From: Pseudomonadota bacterium
GTDB lineage: Bacteria; Pseudomonadota; Gammaproteobacteria; Steroidobacterales; Steroidobacteraceae
NCBI GenBank assembly: GCA_018240525.1
Contig: JAFEFN010000014.1
Location: forward strand, 44,487-108,486
Reading direction: 5' to 3'
DNA length: 64,000 nt
Under the pieces are notes generated by a model. That model did not search any database, had not been told where the DNA came from, and saw only the letters and a program-made list of their open reading frames with translations. A program made the translations under genes and the position numbers. Positions 36,243-44,143 of the stretch are shown in pieces; within the stretch, counting starts at the first letter, position 1; every line of letters starts with the position of its first letter.

Positions 36243-36258
36243 TTATATGAGTATATAA
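36243..36258. promoter_or_regulatory. 16-bp dyad, candidate TetR operator 2 over the Rieske promoter
   Basis: TTATAT-GAGT-ATATAA is a 6-bp inverted repeat with a 4-bp centre. It is close in sequence to operator 1 read on the other strand (TATATACTCATATA versus TATATGCTCATATA). It includes a likely -10 element (TATAAA) for the Rieske gene, whose ATG is at 36278. No Shine-Dalgarno sequence precedes that ATG. Confidence 0.55.
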
Positions 36259-36277
36259 ATCCGCCGGACGCCCGCCC

Positions 36278-37441
36278 ATGAATGCCACCCTCCGCCCGGT
36301 TGAAGCCGCGCCCCCCACCCTGCGGCATGCCCTGCCCGCCTGGGTGTACAACCACCCGGAAATGAGCCGGCTCGAGTACGAGCGACTCTTCCGGCCCAGC
36401 TGGCAGCTGGTGTGCCACGTGAGCGCGCTGGAGAATCCCGGGGACTACAGTGCCATCGAGATCGGCCGCGAGAGCATCCTGGTGGTGAAGAGCACCCAGG
36501 GGCAGATCCAGGCGTTCCACAACGTGTGCCGCCACCGCGGCGCGCGCATCCTTAACGGCCAGGGGAACTGCCCGGGCGCGATCACCTGTCCCTACCACGG
36601 CTGGTCGTACAAGCTCACCGGCGAGCTGCTCGGCATGCCCAACCGTGAGACCTTCCCGAGCCTGGAGCGCGCCTCGCTCGGCCTGAAGCCGGTGCGCATG
36701 GAGGTGTTTTCCGGCTTCGTGTTCGTGTGCCTGGATGGCGAGCTGCCCGCGCTCGCGGATTTCTGGGGCGACATCGCCGGCGAGTTCGTCGCGCACCACT
36801 TCGAGCGCATGCGGCCCCTAGCGCCGATGTACGTCGAGCACTGGGCGTGCGACTGGAAGGTCGCGATGGACAACTACCTGGAGTCCTACCACGTGCCGGT
36901 CGGCCACCCGGGCCTGTTCCGCATGCTCACGCCCGACTTCGACGACCAGTCCTGCACGGACCGCGGCGTGGCCCGCGGCGCCAGCTGGCTGCGCGAGCGC
37001 CCGTCCCCGAAGTGGACCGAGCGCATGTACCAGAAGATGGTCGGTGCGGTGTCCGGACACCTGCCAGAGGCCGACCGCAGGCGCTGGAGCTTCTACAGCA
37101 TGCTGCCGAATCTGGGCATCGACGTGTTCCCGGACCAGATGGACTTCTTCCAGGTGCTGCCGCGCGGCCCGGGCCAGTGCACCATCCGCGGCCAGGTGTT
37201 CGGGTTGCCGGACACGCGGCGCGAGATGCGCATCGTTCGTTACCTGAACGCGCGCATCAACCGCCAGGTGCAGCGCGAGGACGAGTTCCTGTGCACGCGC
37301 GTGCAGGAGGGGCTGGCCTCGCCGAGCTATGAACCGGGCCCGCTGTCGAGCATCGAGGGCTGGATGCTGCAGTTCCACGACCTGCTGCGCGCGCGCATCC
37401 CGGAGGCCCGCCTGCCGAGCGCGCCGGCGCGCTTCGCCTAG
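36278..37441 (+). CDS. Rieske non-haem iron oxygenase, paralogue adjacent to its pseudo-copy
   Basis: The 387-residue enzyme has Rieske ligands C84, H86, C104 and H107 and a catalytic motif DNYLESYHVPVGH with bridging D198 and iron ligands H205 and H210. It aligns end to end with the enzyme at 23848, with roughly half or more of positions identical by eye, including the shared C terminus FHDLLRARIPEARLP. It probably oxygenates an N-methylated amine; a ferredoxin reductase partner is not encoded nearby. It is divergent from the amine operon and convergent with the TetR-pseudo-Rieske regulator, overlapping its stop by 4 bp (CTAG). The divergent promoter with two dyads suggests it is induced together with that operon. 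Confidence 0.87.
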   Translation: MNATLRPVEAAPPTLRHALPAWVYNHPEMSRLEYERLFRPSWQLVCHVSALENPGDYSAIEIGRESILVVKSTQGQIQAFHNVCRHRGARILNGQGNCPGAITCPYHGWSYKLTGELLGMPNRETFPSLERASLGLKPVRMEVFSGFVFVCLDGELPALADFWGDIAGEFVAHHFERMRPLAPMYVEHWACDWKVAMDNYLESYHVPVGHPGLFRMLTPDFDDQSCTDRGVARGASWLRERPSPKWTERMYQKMVGAVSGHLPEADRRRWSFYSMLPNLGIDVFPDQMDFFQVLPRGPGQCTIRGQVFGLPDTRREMRIVRYLNARINRQVQREDEFLCTRVQEGLASPSYEPGPLSSIEGWMLQFHDLLRARIPEARLPSAPARFA

Positions 37442-38979
37442 GTCGACTGCAGCAGCCGGGTGATCGACTCGCGGAACTGCGCCAGGGCGGGCGTCACCGG
37501 CCCGGAATCAGTGGGCTCCCCTGCCCCGTCGACCAGTCCTGACTGGGTGGACTCGGCCAGTTGAACCTGCTCGCTGACCCAGGCGTCGGTAGCGCGCCGC
37601 CACGCCTCGCGTGCGGCGCGGCTCGGGCGCCGGCCCGTCGCCTCGTTGGCATAGTCAAAGCGCCGCAGGCGCGAGCGGCCGGGCGCGGTCGGGCTCACCT
37701 GCAGGATGACCGTTCCCGCATCGCGCACGTCCAGCATCTGGTTGGGCGCGAGAAAATGCTGGTGCGGCGGCGGGCCTTCGAGCCACTGCTCGACCAGCAC
37801 CTTCCAGTCGGCCGCCACCTCGGCTTCCGTGAAGCCCCACGGCTCGCCCACCGCATCCCAGGGGATGGGGTCCGGCTGCGCCTCGTGGTGCGGTGCGCCG
37901 GCGCGCGCCAGCACGAGCGCGCCGCGGGTGGTGATCTCGAGCGGCATCAGGTCCCCGGGGGTCCTGCCCTCCACCAGCTGGCCGGCGAAGGTGTACGTCA
38001 GTCCGTGCGTGGCGCAGCGTATGGCGCTCTGCAGATGCCCGCGCCGCTCGGTCAGCAGCGCATGCGGGCTGCGCCGACAGGTGTTGCGGAAGCCATGCAG
38101 GCGTTCGCGCTCGGCACGCACCACCAGCACGCGCTCGCCACCGAGGTCGCCGGTGAGGAAATCACCGGCGCTGCTCAGCTCCGCCTCGTGTCCCAGCAGC
38201 TGCCAGGCGCTCCTCAGCAGCCGCTCGCGCTCGGCGCCGAGCAGCCGGGCGTCGGCAAACGCCCGCGCGGGCAGGCGTGCCGTGACCGCCGGCGGCAGCG
38301 GCGCCGGCCGCGCGGGCGCCGGCACGGCATCGGCGAACTCACCCGGAAAGACCGAGCGCAGGTAGGCGAGCGAGCGGCTCACCGCTTCGGCACGGTTGAT
38401 GTTGGCCTCGCTCTGGAAGGCAAATCCCTGCCACAGCACCTCGAGCACGCCGATGAGCCCGAGCGCGACGCCGTCGGCGTCCAGGTGGCTTGCACCGCTG
38501 CGGGCGATCAGCCGCTCGATCAGCTCGCGCACGAGCGCGGCGAAGTCCTCGTCCTTCTTGCCGCAGATATCGTAGTACTCCTGGCGCGAGCTCGCCTCGC
38601 CCCAGAACGAGTACCAGACCGACACCTTGCGCGGGCTGGCGATGTCGGCATCGAGATAGAGGTTCACCAGCAGCCGCAGCGCCTCCACCGGCGTGTCCTT
38701 CAGCTGCAACACCGGCTGCAGCACGCGGTCCTGGAACTCGGCCGCCAGGTACTCGAGCGAGGCGACCAGCATCGCCGCCTTGGAGTCGAAGTAGAAGCGC
38801 ACGATTCCGGGGGAAAGGTCGGCGAGCGCCACGACCTTCTCGACCGTCGTACGCGAAGGGCCGTAGATGTGCAGCGCGGAGATACAGGCATCGATCAGGC
38901 GGCGCCGCTGACGGGTCCGGGTGCTGCCGCTGCCGGGGGACTTCGTGGCCGGCGTCTTGGGGGATCGGGAGGCGGACAC
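37438..38979 (-). CDS. TetR regulator fused to a degenerate Rieske oxygenase
   Basis: The 513-residue protein has two clear parts. Residues about 25-212 are a BetI-like TetR repressor: helix-turn-helix RRRLIDACISALHIYG...TTVEKVVALADLSPGIVRFYFDSKAAM, then the ligand domain with VWYSFWGEAS. After a Pro/Ala-rich linker (about 218-236), residues 240-513 align with the neighbouring Rieske oxygenases. Matches include LLRSAWQLLGHEAEL, GERVLVVRAE, FRNTCRRSPHAL, CATHGLTY, ADWKVLVEQWLEG and a final QFRESITRLL. Of the Rieske ligands C301, C322 and H325 remain, but the first His is Arg303. The mononuclear-iron motif is rearranged to EGPPPHQHF, so catalysis is unlikely. The start is GTG 38979, without a clear ribosome site. 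Likely a repressor that senses the oxygenase substrate or redox state. Confidence 0.85.
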   Translation of the reverse strand: MSASRSPKTPATKSPGSGSTRTRQRRRLIDACISALHIYGPSRTTVEKVVALADLSPGIVRFYFDSKAAMLVASLEYLAAEFQDRVLQPVLQLKDTPVEALRLLVNLYLDADIASPRKVSVWYSFWGEASSRQEYYDICGKKDEDFAALVRELIERLIARSGASHLDADGVALGLIGVLEVLWQGFAFQSEANINRAEAVSRSLAYLRSVFPGEFADAVPAPARPAPLPPAVTARLPARAFADARLLGAERERLLRSAWQLLGHEAELSSAGDFLTGDLGGERVLVVRAERERLHGFRNTCRRSPHALLTERRGHLQSAIRCATHGLTYTFAGQLVEGRTPGDLMPLEITTRGALVLARAGAPHHEAQPDPIPWDAVGEPWGFTEAEVAADWKVLVEQWLEGPPPHQHFLAPNQMLDVRDAGTVILQVSPTAPGRSRLRRFDYANEATGRRPSRAAREAWRRATDAWVSEQVQLAESTQSGLVDGAGEPTDSGPVTPALAQFRESITRLLQST

Positions 38980-39003
38980 CTGTCGTTACACTCGCTGCCC
39001 CGG

Positions 39004-39018
39004 CGGGTGCTGCACCCG
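39004..39018. promoter_or_regulatory. Short dyad in the regulator / permease divergent promoter
   Basis: CGGGTG-CTG-CACCCG is a perfect 6-bp inverted repeat in the 109-bp region between the TetR-Rieske gene and the ABC permease genes. It is unlike the AT-rich dyads at 36212-36258. It could be an operator or a hairpin; support is only symmetry and position. Confidence 0.3.
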
Positions 39019-39088
39019 TGAGGCAATTGTTGCACTGGCCGCGAGTTTATCCCGCACAATACCGGCAGGCACTAGCAAATCGCACCCC

Positions 39089-39979
39089 ATGAAAAGTCCC
39101 TGGCGACCGGGCCGCTGGCTGATCATCCTGCCCCCGCTCCTCTTCCTGTTCGTCTTCTTCCTGGTCCCGTTCGCGTTCGCCTTCAAGATCAGCTTCGCCG
39201 AGGCCGCCCCGCGCGTGCCACCCTTCACCGACGTCATTTCCTGGAGCGCCGACCACCATCTGCAGCTGGCGATCAGCCTCGGCAACTACAAGTACCTCAT
39301 CGCCGACCAGGTGTACGGGCTGGCCTACCTGTACTCGCTGCGCACCGCGTTCTTCTCCACGCTCATCTGCCTGCTGATCGGCTACCCGATGGCGTACGCG
39401 ATCGCGCGCGCGCCCAAGTCGCGCCAGAACCTGCTGCTGCTGGTGATCATGCTGCCGTTCTGGACCTCGTTCCTGCTGCGCGTCTACGCGCTGGAGGGCC
39501 TGATCCGCGACAACGGCTTCCTGAACACCGTGCTGCTGCACCTGGGCCTGATCCACGAGCCCCTGCGCATCATGCACACCGGCGTCGCGCTCTACATCGG
39601 CATCGTCTACTCGTACCTGCCCTTCATGGTGCTGCCGCTGTTCGCCACGCTGGAGAAGCTCGACCCGATCCTGCTGGAGGCCGCCAGCGACCTCGGCAGC
39701 ACTCCGCGCCGGGCCTTCTTCGATGTCACCCTGCCGCTGTCGATCCCCGGGGTGATCGCGGGGTCGATGCTGGTGTTCATCCCGGCGGTGGGCGAGTTCG
39801 TCATCCCCTCCCTGCTCGGCGGCCCGAACAACCTCATGATCGGCCGGGTGCTGTGGGACGAGTTCTTCGGCAACCACGACTGGCCGGTCGCCTCGGCCGT
39901 GGCCATCGCCTTCCTGCTGCTGCTCGCCGCCCCGATCGCGATCTACCAGTACTACAACGTGCGCCAGCTCGAGGCCTAG
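39089..39979 (+). CDS. ABC importer permease, PotB-like
   Basis: A 296-residue membrane protein with six main hydrophobic segments and the EAA loop typical of binding-protein-dependent permeases (LEAASDLGSTPRRAFFDVTLPLSIPG). It also carries the PotB/PotH-like VPAVGEFVIPSLLGGP as IPAVGEFVIPSLLGGP. It forms half of the membrane channel of a polyamine-type or betaine importer. It is immediately followed by the second permease (no spacer) and divergent from the TetR-Rieske regulator. Confidence 0.9.
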   Translation: MKSPWRPGRWLIILPPLLFLFVFFLVPFAFAFKISFAEAAPRVPPFTDVISWSADHHLQLAISLGNYKYLIADQVYGLAYLYSLRTAFFSTLICLLIGYPMAYAIARAPKSRQNLLLLVIMLPFWTSFLLRVYALEGLIRDNGFLNTVLLHLGLIHEPLRIMHTGVALYIGIVYSYLPFMVLPLFATLEKLDPILLEAASDLGSTPRRAFFDVTLPLSIPGVIAGSMLVFIPAVGEFVIPSLLGGPNNLMIGRVLWDEFFGNHDWPVASAVAIAFLLLLAAPIAIYQYYNVRQLEA

Positions 39980-40810
39980 ATGGAAGGACAATCGCGCGCA
40001 GGTCTGAACACGGTGCTCTTTGCGGGCGTCGCCCTGCTGTACCTGCCGATCCTCGTGCTCATCGGCTACTCCTTCAACGCCTCGCCGCTGGTGAACGTCT
40101 GGGGCGGCTTCTCGACCGCCTGGTACGGGAAACTGCTGCACAACCGCCAGCTGCTGCAGGCCGCGTGGCTGTCGCTGGAGGTGGCGATCGCCGCCTCGAC
40201 CTTCGCCCTGCTCCTGGGAACCCTCGCGGCGGTCGCCCTGGTGCGCTTCGCCCGCTTCCGCGGCCGCCTGCTGCTCACCGGCATGGTGAACGCCCCGCTG
40301 GTCATGCCCGAGATCATCACCGGGATCACCCAGCTGCTGCTGTTCGTGTCGATGGTGCAGCTGATCGGCTGGCCGCACCGCGGCTTCACGACGATAGTGC
40401 TCTCGCACGTCACCTTCTGCAGCGCCTACGTCACGGTGACCGTGCAGTCGCGACTGCAGGCCGCCGACCGCTCACTCGAGGAGGCGGCCATGGACCTCGG
40501 CGCGAGCCCGCTGCGCGCCTTCCTCGAGGTGACCCTGCCGATCATCGCCCCGGCGCTGGTCTCCAGCTGGCTGCTGTGCTTCACGCTGTCACTGGATGAC
40601 CTGGTCATCTCGAGCTTCGTCGCAGGTCCGGGTGCAAGCACCCTGCCGATGGTCATCTACTCGAAGGTGAAGCTCGGGGTGAGTCCGGACATCAACGCGC
40701 TCGCCAGCCTCATCGTCTGCGCCGTGGGCCTGTGCGTGCTGGGCGCCGGCTATCTCATGGTCCGCAGCGATCGCCGGCGCGCGGCGGAGATGCGCCTCGC
40801 CGGCAGCTGA
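39980..40810 (+). CDS. ABC importer permease, PotC-like
   Basis: A 276-residue permease with about six membrane segments and EAA loop LEEAAMDLGASPLRAFLEVTLPIIAPAL, plus the PotC/PotI-like LSLDDLVISSFVAGPG. The ATG follows the previous stop with no gap. It pairs with the PotB-like subunit. The ATPase and binding protein lie at 29243-30388 and 44144-45253 rather than in this operon. Confidence 0.9.
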   Translation: MEGQSRAGLNTVLFAGVALLYLPILVLIGYSFNASPLVNVWGGFSTAWYGKLLHNRQLLQAAWLSLEVAIAASTFALLLGTLAAVALVRFARFRGRLLLTGMVNAPLVMPEIITGITQLLLFVSMVQLIGWPHRGFTTIVLSHVTFCSAYVTVTVQSRLQAADRSLEEAAMDLGASPLRAFLEVTLPIIAPALVSSWLLCFTLSLDDLVISSFVAGPGASTLPMVIYSKVKLGVSPDINALASLIVCAVGLCVLGAGYLMVRSDRRRAAEMRLAGS

Positions 40811-40836
40811 GGCGGCGCCTGCGACGGCTGCCGCGA

Positions 40837-41655
40837 TCAGCCATCCCGGACCGCGATGGCACCCACCAGGCCCAGCACCGGGGCAAACGAGCGCGTGGCC
40901 GCCAGTTCGCGCTGCAGTCTGGCGCGCAGTGTGGCGATCTCGCCCACCGCTGCCGTGTCCAGGGCCTGTTGCTGCAGGCGCGCCCGCAGGGCGATGAGCA
41001 GGTCTGCGGTCCAGTCCGGGTCCGCCGGCGCCACGGCCAGGGGAAGGTGGATGCACATCTGACGGACCCGCCAGCCGGCATCTGCCAGCTGTTGGTGCAG
41101 CGGCAGCGCCATGTCGGGTTGCGCCCCCGCGCCGCGCAGGGATTGGCAGATCAGCTCGCCGCAGGCGGTGTGCAGGGGCAGGTGGGCCGCGAGGGCAAAG
41201 TAAGCCTGCCAGCTGCATTCCTGCAGCACGAGCACGCCCCCGGGCCTCACCAGCGCCGACAGCGCCTTGAGGACCTCAAGCCGGCTCACCGGCGTAAAGA
41301 ACATCAGCACCAGTCGGCCGACGATCGCATCGAAATGCTCCATCAGGCTCAGCCTGTTCAGATCCTGCACGCGAAACTCCACGTGTGCGAGTGCTTCGTC
41401 CTTGGCACGCGTGCGTGCCGTGGCCAGCGCCGCCGGGTCCGCGTCGACTCCGCAGACGTAGCCGCCGGCACCGACCATGTGCCCGGCCAGCAGCGAGACG
41501 TCCCCGACGCCGGCACCGATGTCCAGCACGCGCTGCCCGGGTCCGATGCCCGCATCGGACAGCAGCTGCCGGGTAGCCGGGTGCAGGAGCCGCGCCTGCC
41601 GCATGAGGCGCGCATGCTCGGCCTGCGAGTGACCCAGCACGTAGTCGCCGCTCAT
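40837..41655 (-). CDS. Class I SAM-dependent methyltransferase
   Basis: A 272-residue protein with SAM-binding motif I VLDIGAGVGDVSLLAGHM, the acidic motif VCGVDADPAAL and a later DAIVGRLVLMFF. ATG 41655 (MSGDYVLGHSQAEHARL) overlaps the MFS stop. The N-terminal YVLGHSQAEHARL pattern is common in bacterial UbiE/small-molecule methyltransferases. The acceptor is unknown; by location it might methylate a small amine or acid handled by the neighbours. Confidence 0.8.
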   Translation of the reverse strand: MSGDYVLGHSQAEHARLMRQARLLHPATRQLLSDAGIGPGQRVLDIGAGVGDVSLLAGHMVGAGGYVCGVDADPAALATARTRAKDEALAHVEFRVQDLNRLSLMEHFDAIVGRLVLMFFTPVSRLEVLKALSALVRPGGVLVLQECSWQAYFALAAHLPLHTACGELICQSLRGAGAQPDMALPLHQQLADAGWRVRQMCIHLPLAVAPADPDWTADLLIALRARLQQQALDTAAVGEIATLRARLQRELAATRSFAPVLGLVGAIAVRDG

Positions 41656-42971
41656 GCAGACTGTCCTGCCGCCGCTGCGGCCGGCAGCGCGTAGCGCTGC
41701 TTGCGGGCCAGGAGCAGCAGCACGCCCGCGCACAGCACCGAGATCGCGACCCAGCCGTAGCCGGCGGATCCGTCATGGGTGCGGTTGGCGAGAATGCCCA
41801 CCACTAGCACGCCAAAGAATCCGCCGAGGTTGCCGATGGAATTGATGAACGCAAGGGCTGCCGCAGCCGCCCGCCCGGCGAGGAACTGGCCAGGTATCGC
41901 CCAGAAGGGTCCGACGAAACCATAGAGTCCGCAGGTCACGATCGACCAGGCGGCCACGCACGGCGCGCTGTCGTGCGCATGCCCCACCAGGCCAAAGCCG
42001 GCCGAGGCCACGAGCACCGCGAGGGCGGCGTGCACATGCCGTTCCCCGTGCCGTCTGGAGCTGCGCGAGACGGCCACCATGCTCAGAAGTCCCAGCGCGT
42101 GTGGGATGAGCGTGAGGCCGCCTAGTGCGGTGTGGCTCATTCCGTGCGAGGCCGCCGCCAGTGACTGCGGCATCCAGAAGGAGGCGGTGTACAGACCGAT
42201 CAGAAACAGGAAGGCCACCAGGCACAGGTACAGCACCCGGCCATCCCGGAGCGTGCGTCCGAGCGAGGATCGTCGCGTGCCTGACTTGAGGTCCGCCTCT
42301 GCGCGCAGCTCGGCGTCCAGGTGCGCGCGCTCGTCTGCGCTCAGGAAGCGCGCGTTGGCGGGGCCGTCCGGCAGCCAGTAAAGCGTCACGACGCCTGCGA
42401 CCACTGCCGGGATCGCCTCGAGGATCAACACCCAGCGCCATCCACTCAGGCCGAAGGCACTCACGTGGTCCAGGATCCAGCCCGACAGCGGCGCACCGAC
42501 CACGCTCGCCACCGGAATCGCGGTCATGAACGAGCCGATCGCCTGGGGCAGATCGCGGCTGCGGAACCAGTAGGTGAGGTAGAGCAACACGCCCGGAAAG
42601 AAGCCGGCCTCCGCCGCTCCGAGCGCAAAGCGCGCGACATAGAGGTGCCCGGCGGTCCTCGCAAAGGCGGTCGCGAGCGCCACCGCGCCCCAGCTGAGCA
42701 GGATCCGGGCGATCCAGCGCTTGGCGCCCATGCGGGAGAGGATCAGGTTGCTCGGCAGCTCGAACAGGAAGTAACCGCAGAAGAAGATGCCGGACAGCAG
42801 CCCGAACTGCGCGCTCGTGAGACCGAGCTCGCGATTCATCGTCAGGGCGGCAAAACCGATGTTGATGCGGTCGAGGTAGGCGACCACATACAGGACGAAC
42901 AGGAAGGGAATCAGCCGCACGCCGACCGTGCGGCTGACCGCGACGTGAGTGGCGTGAGTTCGTGGCTGCAT
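41652..42971 (-). CDS. MFS transporter, anion:cation symporter type
   Basis: A 439-residue protein with 12 predicted membrane segments. Early motifs (RINIGFAALTMNRELGLTSAQFGLLSGIFF in parts, and GAAEAGFFPGVLLYLTYWF) are typical of the ACS family, which imports organic acids such as tartrate, phthalate or hydroxyphenylacetate with protons. It overlaps the methyltransferase gene (ATGA) and follows a LysR gene encoded on the same strand. Substrate unknown. Confidence 0.87.
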   Translation of the reverse strand: MQPRTHATHVAVSRTVGVRLIPFLFVLYVVAYLDRINIGFAALTMNRELGLTSAQFGLLSGIFFCGYFLFELPSNLILSRMGAKRWIARILLSWGAVALATAFARTAGHLYVARFALGAAEAGFFPGVLLYLTYWFRSRDLPQAIGSFMTAIPVASVVGAPLSGWILDHVSAFGLSGWRWVLILEAIPAVVAGVVTLYWLPDGPANARFLSADERAHLDAELRAEADLKSGTRRSSLGRTLRDGRVLYLCLVAFLFLIGLYTASFWMPQSLAAASHGMSHTALGGLTLIPHALGLLSMVAVSRSSRRHGERHVHAALAVLVASAGFGLVGHAHDSAPCVAAWSIVTCGLYGFVGPFWAIPGQFLAGRAAAAALAFINSIGNLGGFFGVLVVGILANRTHDGSAGYGWVAISVLCAGVLLLLARKQRYALPAAAAAGQSA

Positions 42972-42972
42972 T

Positions 42973-43010
42973 TCGACCCCCTGCGGCGCGCTTGAGCGAA
43001 CCGGGGTCGA
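42973..43010. promoter_or_regulatory. 8-bp inverted repeat next to the MFS start codon
   Basis: TCGACCCC (42973-42980) and GGGGTCGA (43003-43010) form a perfect interrupted repeat 2 bp upstream of the MFS ATG. It could be a regulator site or a hairpin that limits MFS translation. Only the symmetry is seen. Confidence 0.35.
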
Positions 43011-43034
43011 GCCTAGTCCTGGTCCAGTGATCTA

Positions 43035-43049
43035 AAAAGCGCAGCTTTT
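43035..43049 (-). terminator. Weak terminator after the LysR gene
   Basis: AAAAGC-GCA-GCTTTT is a perfect 6-bp repeat whose minus-strand 3' arm continues into TTTTTAGA. It lies 18 bp past the LysR stop. The stem has little GC, so termination would be weak; it may instead mark a promoter spacer for the MFS gene. Confidence 0.35.
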
Positions 43050-43066
43050 CGAACGATGCGTTGCCG

Positions 43067-44014
43067 TTAGCGCAACGCTGCACGCCGGCCCCGGGCGACC
43101 CGCGGGCGCACCGCACCGGCAGCGTGCTGCGCGAACTGCAGGCGCAGGGCGGCCATGAACGCGCGCGCCGGCAGCGTCGGCTCGCGTGCCTTGGGGTGGC
43201 ACAGCACGAACCGGGTGGCGCGGAACAGCGGATCGTCGATCGCCACCGTGCGCACCCGGCCCGCCCGCGCGTCTGCGCGCACTGCGAGGCTGGGCAGAAC
43301 CGTCAGCCCCAGTCCTTCGCGCACGTACGCCGTGGTCACGCCGACGTGCGACAACCGCACGTCGATGTGCGGCTTCAGGCCTTCGGCGGCGAAGGCACGG
43401 TTGACCAGTGCATGGGTGACGTGCGCGTCATCCAGCAGTGCGAGGCGGTGCTGGGCGAGTTCGCAGATGGTGAGCGACCTGCGGCGCCCCAGCGGGTGTC
43501 CCGGCGGCACGACCGCCACCACCGGGTCTGGCAGCGCGCCATCCTCGGTGACATCGGCATGCACACCCGGCTCGAACGTCAGCCCGATATCACATTCCTC
43601 GTGAGCCACGGCCATGAGCGCCTTGAGGCTGCCGAGCACGCGCAGGTCGTACTCGATACCGGGATAGGATTTTCGGAACTCGCGGATGGTGTCGTAAAGC
43701 AGGCCCGGAACGATCGCCTCGACGCAGGCGATGCGCACCAGGCCGCGTCGCAACTGCTGCAGGTCGTCGATCTGCGACTGCAGCCGCTCAAAGTCACGCA
43801 GGGTCGAGCGGGCCTGCGACGCAAAGACCTCTCCGGCGGGTGTCAGGCGCACGCCGCCGGCGTGCCGCTCGAACAGTGGCGCGCCGAATTTCGCCTCGAG
43901 CAGGGCGATCTGCCGGCTCACCGCCGAGGGCGCCACGTACAGCACCTCGGCAGCCCGGCGGATGGAGCCCAGGCGCGCCGTCTCGATGAAATACTTGAGC
44001 GCGGAGAATTGCAC
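43067..44014 (-). CDS. LysR-family transcriptional regulator
   Basis: A 315-residue protein starting at GTG 44014 with a classic LysR helix-turn-helix (LKYFIETARLGSIRRAAEVLYVAPSAVSRQIALLE in parts; LFERHAGGVRLTPAGEVF) and a periplasmic-binding-like effector domain. It is encoded upstream of and codirectional with the MFS carrier, rather than divergent. Its target is probably the MFS-methyltransferase pair or its own promoter. The C-terminal tail after about residue 295 is Arg-rich. Confidence 0.9.
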   Translation of the reverse strand: MQFSALKYFIETARLGSIRRAAEVLYVAPSAVSRQIALLEAKFGAPLFERHAGGVRLTPAGEVFASQARSTLRDFERLQSQIDDLQQLRRGLVRIACVEAIVPGLLYDTIREFRKSYPGIEYDLRVLGSLKALMAVAHEECDIGLTFEPGVHADVTEDGALPDPVVAVVPPGHPLGRRRSLTICELAQHRLALLDDAHVTHALVNRAFAAEGLKPHIDVRLSHVGVTTAYVREGLGLTVLPSLAVRADARAGRVRTVAIDDPLFRATRFVLCHPKAREPTLPARAFMAALRLQFAQHAAGAVRPRVARGRRAALR

Positions 44015-44143
44015 AGCCGCTTCCCGTCGTCTCCCGGTTCCTTGCCGCCCCGCCGCCGGGGGCTCGCCAGAGGATTCACGAAACGGGGACCTTCATGCCA
44101 GAGTGCGGCGCCAACATCAACAACCCGGGCGCGGCTTGCAGCT

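Noticed and set aside
37438..38979. Possibility that the TetR-Rieske protein is an active Rieske oxygenase
   Set aside because: One of four Rieske ligands is Arg and the mononuclear iron histidines are displaced, so catalytic competence is not supported.
40801..40833. CGGCAGC ... GCTGCCG repeat at the end of the PotC-like permease as a terminator
   Set aside because: The arms are 19 bp apart with no T-run on either strand, and one arm is inside the coding sequence.
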